Below, one piece after another: positions 7,770 to 14,794 of a DNA stretch of 14,893 nt. Each line of letters begins with the position of its first letter. Position 1 is the first letter of the stretch. Made by a program: the position numbers and the translations under genes. This DNA is from JBAROU01 sp049642385 (lineage in GTDB: Bacteria; Chloroflexota; Dehalococcoidia; DSTF01; RBG-16-68-14): the NCBI GenBank assembly GCA_049642385.1, contig JBAROU010000210.1, forward strand, positions 1 through 14,893, given 5' to 3'. Under the pieces are notes generated by a model. That model ran no database searches. It saw only the letters and a program-made list of their open reading frames with translations, and was not told the origin of the DNA.

Positions 7770-8494
7770 GCCGCGCCGTCGAGATGCGTTGCGACTTCGG
7801 CCAACGACGTGACCGTAGCGTCCGCCTCCGCAATATCCTCCGGCCAGGCGTGTTCGTGGCGGTTGATCCAGACAGCGCGCAGGCCGGCATGGCGCGCACC
7901 CGCGATGTCCGCCCAGGGACTGTCACCAACGTACATGGCCTCGGCAGGCTCGACGCCGAGCCGAGCGCAGGTCTCATGGAACAGCGTCACGTGCGGCTTG
8001 TAGGCGCGCAGCTCCTCGGACGAGACGACGATGTCGAAGGCGAGGCCGTTGCGACGCACGTTCTCGCGCAGGAAGCCGTCGTCGGCGTCAGAGAGCACGG
8101 CCACGATAAAGCGCTCACGCAGCGCGGCGAGCGCGGCGGCGACCTCCGGGTAAAGGGGCGCCGCCGCGTGCGCTTCGGCGTAGGCCTCTGCGCCCACCGC
8201 GCTCGGCGTGTCGACGCCCCAGTGGCGGAACAGCTCGTCGCTGCGCTGCCGCCAGACATCCTCGAACGAGCGAAACGGCGCTGTCGGGCCGTCGAGCGGT
8301 GGGCGCTCCGCGCTGCCGAAGCGGATGAGCGCGTCCTTCGTCGTCAGCTCCCGCCAGTGACGAATCGCCTCGCCTGGCGCGAGGTACCCGCCCAGGCGGT
8401 GCGCTAGCGCGTCGAACATGCGCTCGCGCGGCTCGGTGGAGAGCGCCACGAGCGTCTCGTAGTAATCGAAGATAACGGCCTTGAGGTTAGCCAC
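7766..8494 (-). CDS. HAD-family hydrolase (haloacid dehalogenase-like clade)
   Basis: A 242-residue HAD protein. Motif I is FDYYETL at 9-15, with the nucleophile D10 but Y instead of the second aspartate. Motif II is VAVLSDADD, motif III the lysine in RAYKPHVTLF, and motif IV YVGDSPWADI. A cap domain of roughly 90 residues lies between motifs I and II. HAD phosphatases usually have DxD; DxYxT is usual in the haloacid dehalogenase-like clade, where the second aspartate is not needed. A phosphatase role is therefore less certain than for DxD relatives. The start is GTG at 8494 without a visible Shine-Dalgarno sequence. The gene overlaps the methyltransferase by four bases (ATGA). Confidence 0.88.
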   Translation of the reverse strand: MANLKAVIFDYYETLVALSTEPRERMFDALAHRLGGYLAPGEAIRHWRELTTKDALIRFGSAERPPLDGPTAPFRSFEDVWRQRSDELFRHWGVDTPSAVGAEAYAEAHAAAPLYPEVAAALAALRERFIVAVLSDADDGFLRENVRRNGLAFDIVVSSEELRAYKPHVTLFHETCARLGVEPAEAMYVGDSPWADIAGARHAGLRAVWINRHEHAWPEDIAEADATVTSLAEVATHLDGAA

Positions 8495-8500
8495 AGACAG

Positions 8501-8548
8501 TTGTCACTCTGAAACAGGCTAGATTCTTCGCTTCGCTCAGAATGACAA
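8501..8548. repeat. Extragenic palindromic repeat
   Basis: TTGTCACTCTGA (8501-8512) and TCAGAATGACAA (8537-8548) are inverted arms with a single mismatch around a 24-base centre, which itself holds ATTCT...AGAAT and TTCGCTTCGC. I recognise the string TTGTCATTCTGAGCGAAGCGAAG (minus strand) as a common dispersed palindrome in environmental bacterial genomes. It sits directly upstream of the HAD gene start. Confidence 0.7.
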
Positions 8549-8563
8549 TAACATGAACCCACG

Positions 8564-8583
8564 CCTAGGCCGGAAGGCCTTGG
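8564..8583 (-). terminator. Hairpin directly after the iron-trafficking gene
   Basis: CCTAGGCC (8564-8571) pairs with GGCCTTGG (8576-8583) at seven of eight positions around a four-base loop. It begins immediately after the stop codon (8586-8584) on the minus strand. There is no T-run, so it may be a weak terminator, a stabilising 3' structure or part of the neighbouring palindromic repeat. Confidence 0.35.
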
Positions 8584-8832
8584 CTACGACGGGGTCGACT
8601 CTGGTTCCAGCTTGAGGAACTCCTTCATGGCGCGGCGGAGCTCCTTGCGGTGTTCCGGCATGCCGAGGTTGAGGCCGTAGTGGTTGATCAGGCGCGCGGA
8701 GGTCTCTCGCCATTCGTTCCAGCAGTCGGCGCAGGTGTGCTCGACGACGGTCTGGCCCAGCTCACCGCCCATCGGCGCTTCGTCAAGCGATTCCTTGCTC
8801 TCGGTGCAGCGGACACACGTGATGGTGGGCAT
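8584..8832 (-). CDS. YggX-like Fe(2+)-trafficking / oxidative damage protection protein with zinc-ribbon cysteines
   Basis: An 82-residue protein resembling the YggX (Iron_traffic) family: the segment GELGQTVVEHTCADCWNEW, then LINHYGLNLGMPEHRKELRRAMKEFL, follows the family's core of GELG, W..W, LINE, and EHR...F. Unlike the classical single-cysteine form it has two CxxC pairs, C6-C9 and C34-C37, suggesting a bound metal ion. YggX-type proteins are linked to iron handling and Fe-S protection. The ATG at 8832 overlaps the hemB stop as TAATG, so the two are translationally coupled, which fits iron supply to heme synthesis. The family assignment is by remembered sequence pattern. Confidence 0.75.
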   Translation of the reverse strand: MPTITCVRCTESKESLDEAPMGGELGQTVVEHTCADCWNEWRETSARLINHYGLNLGMPEHRKELRRAMKEFLKLEPESTPS

Positions 8833-9830
8833 TACGACTCCTCGCGCAGCCAGCGGGCGGCGTCTTTTGCGTGGTAGCTGATGATGATGTCGGCGCCCGC
8901 GCGCTTGATCGCCGTGAGGATCTCCAGCGCGACGCGGCGGCCGTCGATCCAGCCGTTGCGGTCCGCGGCGTGCACCATCGCGTATTCGCCGCTGACGTTG
9001 TAGGCGGCGAGCGGCAGGTCGAACTCCTGGCGCGCCTTCGCGAGCACGTCCAGGTAAGCGAGCGCCGGCTTCACCATGACGATGTCCGCGCCCTCGGCGA
9101 TGTCGTCCTCGATCTCGGCCAGCGCCTCGCGCGCATTGGGCGGGTCCATCTGGTAGCCACGCCGGTCGCCGAACTCGGGCGTTGACTCGGCGGCCTCACG
9201 GAAGGGGCCGTAGAACGCCGAAGCGTACTTCGCCGCGTAGGACATGATCGGCGTGTGCACCAGACCTTCGTCGTCGAGCGCGTCGCGGATAGCGGCGACA
9301 CGCCCGTCCATCATGTCGGACGGTGCGACGACGTCCGCGCCCGCGTGCGCGTGCGAAACGGCCGTGCACGCGATCAACTCCAGCGAGCTGTCATTATCCA
9401 CATCGCCATCGATGACCACGCCGCAATGGCCGTGCGAGGTGTATTCGCAGAGACAGACGTCCGTGATCACGACGAGGTTCGGGTCGGCCGACTTGAGCGC
9501 GCGCACCGCCTGCTGGACAATGCCGTCGTCGGCGTAGGCCTCGGAGCCTGCGTCGTCCTTCGTGCCGGGCAGGCCGAAGAGGAGCACCGCGCCGATGCCC
9601 AGCGAGCGCAGCTCCTGCGCTTCGGCTGCGAGGCGGTCGAGCGAGAGGTGGTACTGGCCGGGCATGGACGGGATCTCCTCGCGCACGTCCTGGCCGTGGA
9701 CGACGAACAGCGGATAGACGAAGTCGGCCGGCGAAAGTCGCGTCTCCTGTACGAGGCGGCGCAGCCCTTCGCTGCGGCGCAGCCGCCGGTGTCGGGAGAA
9801 GAGGTCTCGGGCGGTGTCGATGGTGGTCAT
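8832..9830 (-). CDS. hemB: Porphobilinogen synthase (delta-aminolevulinic acid dehydratase)
   Basis: HemB condenses two 5-aminolevulinate molecules to porphobilinogen. The 332-residue protein has the expected fold markers. The zinc-site cysteines C126, C128 and C136 lie in DVCLCEYTSHGHCG, so this is the zinc-type enzyme. Active-site lysines are K201 in MSYAAKYASAFYGPFR and K254 in VMVKPALAYLD. The C-terminal ISYHAKDAARWL segment is also typical. The ATG at 9830 follows the PAC2 gene stop by four bases. The hemB stop overlaps the start of the iron-trafficking gene (TAATG). PAC2, hemB and yggX-like therefore form a tight operon. Confidence 0.97.
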   Translation of the reverse strand: MTTIDTARDLFSRHRRLRRSEGLRRLVQETRLSPADFVYPLFVVHGQDVREEIPSMPGQYHLSLDRLAAEAQELRSLGIGAVLLFGLPGTKDDAGSEAYADDGIVQQAVRALKSADPNLVVITDVCLCEYTSHGHCGVVIDGDVDNDSSLELIACTAVSHAHAGADVVAPSDMMDGRVAAIRDALDDEGLVHTPIMSYAAKYASAFYGPFREAAESTPEFGDRRGYQMDPPNAREALAEIEDDIAEGADIVMVKPALAYLDVLAKARQEFDLPLAAYNVSGEYAMVHAADRNGWIDGRRVALEILTAIKRAGADIIISYHAKDAARWLREES

Positions 9831-9834
9831 GTGG

Positions 9835-10716
9835 TTATCCCTCGCCCCTGTGGCGACGCAGATACTCCTCCAGGTCGCCCATCAGGTCGCCCGCGGGCGG
9901 CAGGTCCGGCGTGCCCGCCTCCGAGATGCCGGAGTCGATGCGCCGCTCGATCTCCGCGACGTATGCCCTCATCTCGAGGTTGCCGGCGAGCGCTTCGCTC
10001 ACCTGCTCCTCGAACTTCTGGCTCGCCTCGCGCAGGGGCGTCAGGTCGGGCGCGAAGCCGAGGATCTGGTCGAGGCGCTCCAGCAGGGCGAGGGCGCCGC
10101 GCGGGTTGACCGCGTCGCCCAGGTAGGGCGGCAGGCCGGCCCAGAGGCTCGCGGCGGCCAGGTCGTGGCGACGCCAGGCATCGTGGAGCGTGCCGACGAT
10201 GCCGGTCGGCCCCTCGTAGCGGGCGCGAGAGATGGTCATCCCCTCGAAGCGGCGCTGGAACTCCTCCTCGGTCGAGAAGCCGGTGACGGGCGGTGGGCGT
10301 GTGTGCGTCGTCGCCGCGACGAGCGAACCCATCGTGACGAGGCGCTCGCCGCCCAGGCGCTCGAAGAGATCGCGCACCGTCTCGGTGAAGGCACGCCACT
10401 TGAGATGGGGCTCCTGTCCCAGGACGAGCACGACGTCGTAGTCGCGTGCCTCCAGGCGGTGGTGGAAGAAGCGGTTGGTGGGCCACTGGAGGTCGCGCTG
10501 GCCCTCCTCAGTGATGCGGATCATCGGGCGCGCGACGGTGAAGTCGAAGAACTCCTCCGAGTCAATCTCGGCGAACTGGGGCGCGGACCAGCTTTCGACG
10601 AGGTGGCGCACGGCGCTGGTCGCCGCCTCACCGGCGTCGTTCCAGCCGCGAAAGGCAGCGACGAACGTCGGCTTGCGCAACTCCGGCAGCTCACCTTCGA
10701 GTTGTAGGTAATCCAT
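9835..10716 (-). CDS. PAC2 family protein (proteasome assembly chaperone-like)
   Basis: A 293-residue protein of the PAC2 family. Visible marks: the N-terminal AAFRGWNDAGEAA motif (about 20-32), the strand LVLGQEPHLKW, LVTMGSLVAATTHTRPPPVTG, and the LWAGLPPYLGDAVNPRGALALLERL region. The family is common in actinobacteria and Chloroflexota and its biochemical role is not settled. The C-terminus adds a charged helical region (RRIDSGISE...EEYLRRHRGEG). No membrane segments. It is followed by hemB after four bases. A TATAAT box lies 18 bp upstream. Association with hemB may be only positional. Confidence 0.85.
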   Translation of the reverse strand: MDYLQLEGELPELRKPTFVAAFRGWNDAGEAATSAVRHLVESWSAPQFAEIDSEEFFDFTVARPMIRITEEGQRDLQWPTNRFFHHRLEARDYDVVLVLGQEPHLKWRAFTETVRDLFERLGGERLVTMGSLVAATTHTRPPPVTGFSTEEEFQRRFEGMTISRARYEGPTGIVGTLHDAWRRHDLAAASLWAGLPPYLGDAVNPRGALALLERLDQILGFAPDLTPLREASQKFEEQVSEALAGNLEMRAYVAEIERRIDSGISEAGTPDLPPAGDLMGDLEEYLRRHRGEG

Positions 10717-10733
10717 CGATCACGCTCGATCTC

Positions 10734-10739
10734 ATTATA
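10734..10739 (-). promoter_or_regulatory. TATAAT -10 box for the PAC2-hemB operon
   Basis: The minus strand reads TATAAT at 10739-10734, so transcription would begin about 11 bases before the ATG at 10716. No good -35 hexamer is seen at 16-18 bp upstream. The leader would be very short and has no clear Shine-Dalgarno sequence. Confidence 0.4.
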
Positions 10740-10773
10740 GACGGTGGGGTTGGCGAGTCCTTCGATTGGTCTG

Positions 10774-10809
10774 GTAGGCAACGCGAGGGCCTGAAAGACC
10801 CTCGCCTAC
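10774..10809 (-). terminator. Long imperfect hairpin between the acyl-CoA ligase and PAC2 gene
   Basis: GCGAGGG (10783-10789) pairs with CCCTCGC (10799-10805), and the outer GTAG (10774-10777) pairs with CTAC (10806-10809) across a five-base bulge. It lies downstream of the ligase stop (10833) on the minus strand and upstream of the PAC2 promoter. No T-run is present. It could end ligase transcription or be another dispersed palindrome. Confidence 0.4.
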
Positions 10810-10832
10810 ATGATCGCTTCTAGCCGATTCAA

Positions 10833-12398
10833 CTACACCCCGGAGACGCGCCGTCCGTGGCCGACCCAGTACGGCTCACGCAGGTCTTTCTTGAGCACCT
10901 TGCCGCTCGGGTTGCGCGGAAGCGCCGGGATGAAGTCGACCGATCGCGGCCGTTCGAAGCCGCCCAGCTTGCCACGGCAGAACTCGATGATCTCCTCCCC
11001 GGTCGCCGTCTGCCCCTCACGCAGAACGATGATCGCTTTCACCGTCTCGCCCCACTGCTGGTCGGGCACGCCGATGACGGCAGCGTCGGCGACGGCGGGG
11101 TGCTGGAAGAGCACCTCCTCGACGACGCGCGGGTAAACGTTCTCCCCGCCGGAGACGATCATGTCCTTCACGCGATCCTGGATGTAGATGTAGCCGTCGT
11201 CGTCCATAATGCCCGCATCGCCGGTGTGCATCCAGCCGCCCTTGAGCGCCTGCGCCGACTCGTCTGGCAGGTTCCAGTAGCCGCGCATGAGCTGCGGCCC
11301 GCGCGCAATGATCTCGCCGATCGTGCCGTTCTCCACGAGCGCGTCGTCGTCGCCCACGATGCGTAGCTGGGTGCCAACGACGGGCCGGCCGGCCGAAAGG
11401 AGCAGATCGGCGCGCTCCTTGATGGCGCGCCGATGGTCGTCGGGGAAGAGATAGGTGAGGACCGCCGTCGTTTCGGTCATGCCGTACGCCTGGGCGAAGT
11501 CGCACTTGAAGACGTCCATCGCCCGACGCAGCGTCTCCTCGGCGATGGGTGACGCACCGTAGGTGACCTGGCGCAGGTCCTTGTACTGGCGCTTCGCAGC
11601 GTCCGGCACCATCACGAGACAGGCCTGGATCATCGCCGGGACGAGCGTGGTGGTCACCACGCGCTCTTCGTCCAGGGCGCGGATCACCTCGGCCGGGTTG
11701 AAGTCCGACTGGATGTACAGGCAGCCGCCCCAGTAGTTCGTGACGAAGGTGGAAAGGGCGCCCGCGGCGTGGTACATCGGCACGACGATGAGGCCGCGTT
11801 CGCCGGGCACGGCGTTTATGAGCATGGTGACCTGCGTGAGCTGGGCCGAGAGCGCCTTGTGCGTGACCACCGCCCCCTTCGGGTGGCCGGTGGTGCCGCT
11901 GGTGTACATCTGGTAGACGTCGTCCTCATCCATCACCTCGACGGCAGGGGCCTGCGCTGGCTGGCCTTTGATCCAGCGGTGGTACTCCTCCCAGCCCTCG
12001 AGGCCGGCGACGTTCACCGCGACGAAGCGTTCTACGCTCGTGAGCTCGGTGCGGACGGGGTCGATCGCGTTCACGTACTCATCGGCGGCGATGAGGAGCT
12101 TCGCGCCGGCGTCGTTGATGATGTAGCTCCACTCGCCGGGCGCGAGGCGGTAGTTCAGGGGCACGGGCACCACGCCGGCCTTCGAGGCGGCGTAGTAGGT
12201 GATGGCGTATTCAACGCTGTTCTTCGAGAGGATGGCGATCCGGTCGCCGAGCTGGAGGCCGGAGGCGACGAAGGCGTTCGCGAGGCGGTTCACCTCGGCC
12301 TGCGCCTCGCTGTACGTCACGCGCCTGTCGCCTTCCACGGCGAACTCGCTGTCGGCGTGCTCCCGCGCACGGTAGTCGAGATAATCATGGAGTCTCAT
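10833..12398 (-). CDS. Long-chain fatty acid-CoA ligase-like AMP-dependent synthetase
   Basis: A 521-residue ANL-superfamily enzyme. It activates a carboxylic acid with ATP to an acyl-adenylate, then forms the CoA thioester. The P-loop motif YTSGTTGHPKGAVVTH is at 165-180, followed by AYGMTET, the GWMHTGDAGIMDDDGYIYIQDRVKD region that orders the ribose and hinge, and the C-terminal catalytic lysine K500 in NPSGKVLKK. The best resemblance by eye is to FadD/FadD13-like proteins, but the acid cannot be named. GGGAGGAGG (12406-12414), seven bases before the ATG, is a strong RBS. It is unrelated in function to the hem genes around it. Confidence 0.92.
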   Translation of the reverse strand: MRLHDYLDYRAREHADSEFAVEGDRRVTYSEAQAEVNRLANAFVASGLQLGDRIAILSKNSVEYAITYYAASKAGVVPVPLNYRLAPGEWSYIINDAGAKLLIAADEYVNAIDPVRTELTSVERFVAVNVAGLEGWEEYHRWIKGQPAQAPAVEVMDEDDVYQMYTSGTTGHPKGAVVTHKALSAQLTQVTMLINAVPGERGLIVVPMYHAAGALSTFVTNYWGGCLYIQSDFNPAEVIRALDEERVVTTTLVPAMIQACLVMVPDAAKRQYKDLRQVTYGASPIAEETLRRAMDVFKCDFAQAYGMTETTAVLTYLFPDDHRRAIKERADLLLSAGRPVVGTQLRIVGDDDALVENGTIGEIIARGPQLMRGYWNLPDESAQALKGGWMHTGDAGIMDDDGYIYIQDRVKDMIVSGGENVYPRVVEEVLFQHPAVADAAVIGVPDQQWGETVKAIIVLREGQTATGEEIIEFCRGKLGGFERPRSVDFIPALPRNPSGKVLKKDLREPYWVGHGRRVSGV

Positions 12399-12478
12399 GG
12401 GTCAGCCTCCTCCCAATAGCAGCATCGGCTCTTGGAGACTCCCATTTAACCCGATGACAGGGAAGGCTGTCTAGGGCT

Positions 12479-12910
12479 TCAGTCCGTCGCCACGGTCTCT
12501 GAGAGCAGCCTATCCAACTCTGCAGGCGTGACGATCAGCGCGGCCAAGCTTTCTCCGCGCAGCCGACTAATGAGCCGTTTGTCCCCAGTGCAGAAGTAGT
12601 CAGCATCAGAAAGAGCAACTGCAGCAGCAATGGCGGCATCAGACTCAAGTCCGGCCTGGCGCCATCGCAAGATTTCAACGTCTGGTGGGTTAGGAACAAC
12701 GTCTAGCGCTGTCCCAACTAAGAACTCATTCAGCCTCGCGAGGACGTGCGGTGCCTTGTCGCGCATATTGCGCGTGAGTTCTCTCAACACATCCTGGGAC
12801 ACGACGATCTCGATCGTTTCTTTGTTGGCTGCCTCCAAAAGTCTGTTCGGAGCACCGTGTGGAGAATATAGTCCGGAGAAGATAACGTTAGTATCGAGGA
12901 AGACACGCAC
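12479..12910 (-). CDS. PIN-domain toxin (VapC-like)
   Basis: A 143-residue PIN-fold protein, expected to be a Mg2+-dependent RNase. Acidic residues at family positions: D6 in FLDTNV, E44 in VLRELTR, D91 in ESDAAIAAA and D110 in TGDKRL. It looks like the PF13470 'toxin component, PIN family' type. The start is GTG at 12910. It overlaps the antitoxin stop by one base (TAGTG), so the pair is translationally coupled. The gene is AT-richer than its neighbours, consistent with transfer. Target RNA is unknown. Confidence 0.87.
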   Translation of the reverse strand: MRVFLDTNVIFSGLYSPHGAPNRLLEAANKETIEIVVSQDVLRELTRNMRDKAPHVLARLNEFLVGTALDVVPNPPDVEILRWRQAGLESDAAIAAAVALSDADYFCTGDKRLISRLRGESLAALIVTPAELDRLLSETVATD

Positions 12911-13248
12911 TAAGCGCTCCGCCGGCGGCCCTTCCTATCTGCTTTAGAGGTCTTCCCCTTGATTAGGTGGCCGTATCGCTCGCGGAAGATTTCTTCCCGT
13001 ACCTGCCGTCCGCCCTCCAGGAGTTCCTCCTCGGTGATTCCCGATTCCGCAAACGCCTGTTGGATTGCCCGGAGGGCATCTAGCGCCGTCTGCCGCCCAG
13101 GTCGGGCCACAAGCACGCCGTCCTCAACTTCCAGCACCAAACGGTCGCCCGGCTCCACGCCCAGCGCCTCGCACACTTCACGCGACAGCGTCACTTGCCG
13201 TCGAGGGCGGAGCGTCACAGATTCTTCGACCCGACCTTCGTCTGACAT
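12910..13248 (-). CDS. AbrB/MazE-type antitoxin (swapped-hairpin DNA-binding)
   Basis: A 112-residue protein. The N-terminal half, about residues 9-50, has the AbrB swapped-hairpin pattern: VTLRPRRQVTLSREVCEALGVEPGDRLVLEVEDGVLVARP. The C-terminal half is charged and helical (LLEGGRQVREEIFRERYGH), ending in a basic tail, KADRKGRRR, and probably neutralises the PIN toxin. Family members repress their own operons. The ATG at 13248 has AGGA six bases upstream and is spanned by an inverted repeat. A TATACT box (13273-13268) lies in the hemD 3' end. So it may be transcribed alone and with cobA-hemD. Confidence 0.85.
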   Translation of the reverse strand: MSDEGRVEESVTLRPRRQVTLSREVCEALGVEPGDRLVLEVEDGVLVARPGRQTALDALRAIQQAFAESGITEEELLEGGRQVREEIFRERYGHLIKGKTSKADRKGRRRSA

Positions 13249-13273
13249 CTGATGTCCTACGTCAGACAGTATA
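13241..13273 (-). promoter_or_regulatory. Toxin-antitoxin promoter and palindromic operator
   Basis: GACATC-T-GATGTC (13244-13256) is a perfect palindrome over the antitoxin start codon. TCTGAC (13241-13246) and GTCAGA (13261-13266) form a second inverted repeat around it. TATACT at 13273-13268 (minus strand) is a good -10 box lying in the last codons of cobA-hemD. This layout fits autoregulation by an AbrB-type antitoxin. No -35 match was worked out. Confidence 0.55.
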
Positions 13274-14794
13274 ACATTCCACCAGCGCCAGCACCAGCCC
13301 CTGTATCGTGTGCTCCTGCGCCACGATGTCCGGTGGGCGGCCGAGCAGCTCTTCCACGGCCTGCGCCGTCACCGGGCCGATAGCGGCGATGCGGCAGCGG
13401 CGGAGCGGCTCCAGGTCGTCGCCCAAGAGCGCGACGAGGTTGCGTACGGATGACGAGCTGGCGAATGTCGCGATGTCGATCTCGCCCGCGCGCAGGCGGG
13501 GCAGGCCCTCGGCGTCGGCGTCCGCGGGCGGCGCAGCAACGTAGAGCGTCACTTCGTCCACCGTCGCGCCCAGCCTCGCCAGGCCGGCCGGCAGCACGTC
13601 GCGGGCGCCCTCAGCGCGCGGCAGGAGCACACGCGCTCCCGTCAGCCGGCCTACGCGTTCGAGCGCCTCGAGCAGCGCCTCCGCCACGAAGCGCTCCGGC
13701 ACGAGATCGACGCGTAGGCCGCGATCGCGCAACGCCCCGGCGGTGCCGGGGCCGATCGCGGCGATGGACGCGCGCACGGCACGGGCGTCTAGCGAGCGCG
13801 CCCAGAGGAAGTCGAAGAAGATCTCGACGGCGTTGGCGCTTGTGAAGACCAGCCAGCCGTACGCGCCGTCCTTGAGCGCCACGACGGCCTTGGCGAGGCG
13901 CGCCTCGTCATAACGAGGCTTGATCTCGATGGTGGGGAGCTCGACGGCCTCTGCGCCTGCGGCGGCGAGGCGGCGCGAGAGCTCGCTCGCCTGCTCACGG
14001 GTGCGGGTGACGAGCACGCGCTTGCCGAAGAGCGGACGCGCGTCGAACCAGCGCAGCGCGTCGCGCAGGCGCACGACATCGCCCACGACGGTAATAGCCG
14101 GACTACCGATGCCAGCGGCTTCGGCGCGCGCCGCGATGTCGCCTAGCGTGCCCTCCACCGTGCGCTGGCGGGGCAACGTGCCCCACTCGATGACGGCGGC
14201 AGGCGTGGCAGCATCGCGGCCGGCGGCGATCAGGCGCTCGGCGATCTGCGCGAGCTGCCCCACACCCATCATCAGCACGAGCGTATCGACCGCAGTGGCG
14301 AGCTTGTCCCAATCGACGCTGCGTTCGTCCTTCGTCGGGTCTTCGTGGCCGGTGACGAACGCCACGGATGAGGCGAGGCCACGGTGCGTCACGGGCACGC
14401 CCGCGTAGGCCGCCGCGGCGACGGCGGACGTGACGCCCGGCACCACATCGAAGGGGACGCCAGCGGCAGCGAGCGCCTGCGCCTCTTCGCCGCCCCGACC
14501 GAAGACGAACGGGTCGCCGCCCTTGAGCCGGACGACGCGTTTGCCCTGGCGCGCGCGGGCGATGAGCAGCTCGTTGATTTCGTCCTGGGACATCGTGTGG
14601 CTCTGGGGGCCCTTGCCGACGAAGACCCGCTGGGCGTCCTTCGGCGCCAGGTCGAGCAGGCGCGGGTTAACCAGCCGATCGTAGACGACAACGTCCGCGG
14701 CCGCGAGCGCCTCGACGCCGGCAACGGTGATCAGCACGGGGTCGCCCGGCCCCGCGCCGACGAGGGAGACGGGGCCCGTTGTGGCTTCGCTCAT
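13262..14794 (-). CDS. cobA-hemD: Uroporphyrinogen-III C-methyltransferase / uroporphyrinogen-III synthase fusion
   Basis: A 510-residue two-domain protein. The N-terminal SUMT/CobA domain (about 1-245) has VGAGPGDP at 12-19, the RLKGGDPFVFGRGGEE segment near 89-104 and VVPGVTSA...GVPVTHR near 117-138. It methylates uroporphyrinogen III at C2 and C7 to precorrin-2, the entry to siroheme and B12. The C-terminal HemD domain (about 253-510), beginning RPLFGKRVLVTRT, closes hydroxymethylbilane to uroporphyrinogen III. Such fusions are common in bacteria. The ATG at 14794 overlaps the hemC stop as ATGA, so HemC feeds directly into HemD. The antitoxin gene begins 13 bp after its stop. Confidence 0.94.
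   Translation of the reverse strand: MSEATTGPVSLVGAGPGDPVLITVAGVEALAAADVVVYDRLVNPRLLDLAPKDAQRVFVGKGPQSHTMSQDEINELLIARARQGKRVVRLKGGDPFVFGRGGEEAQALAAAGVPFDVVPGVTSAVAAAAYAGVPVTHRGLASSVAFVTGHEDPTKDERSVDWDKLATAVDTLVLMMGVGQLAQIAERLIAAGRDAATPAAVIEWGTLPRQRTVEGTLGDIAARAEAAGIGSPAITVVGDVVRLRDALRWFDARPLFGKRVLVTRTREQASELSRRLAAAGAEAVELPTIEIKPRYDEARLAKAVVALKDGAYGWLVFTSANAVEIFFDFLWARSLDARAVRASIAAIGPGTAGALRDRGLRVDLVPERFVAEALLEALERVGRLTGARVLLPRAEGARDVLPAGLARLGATVDEVTLYVAAPPADADAEGLPRLRAGEIDIATFASSSSVRNLVALLGDDLEPLRRCRIAAIGPVTAQAVEELLGRPPDIVAQEHTIQGLVLALVECYTV

Noticed and set aside
8502..8528. Second ECF41 promoter (TGTCACT at 8502-8508)
   Set aside because: The last base differs and the bases 16 bp downstream are TCTT, not CGTC. 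The string is better explained as an arm of the palindromic repeat.
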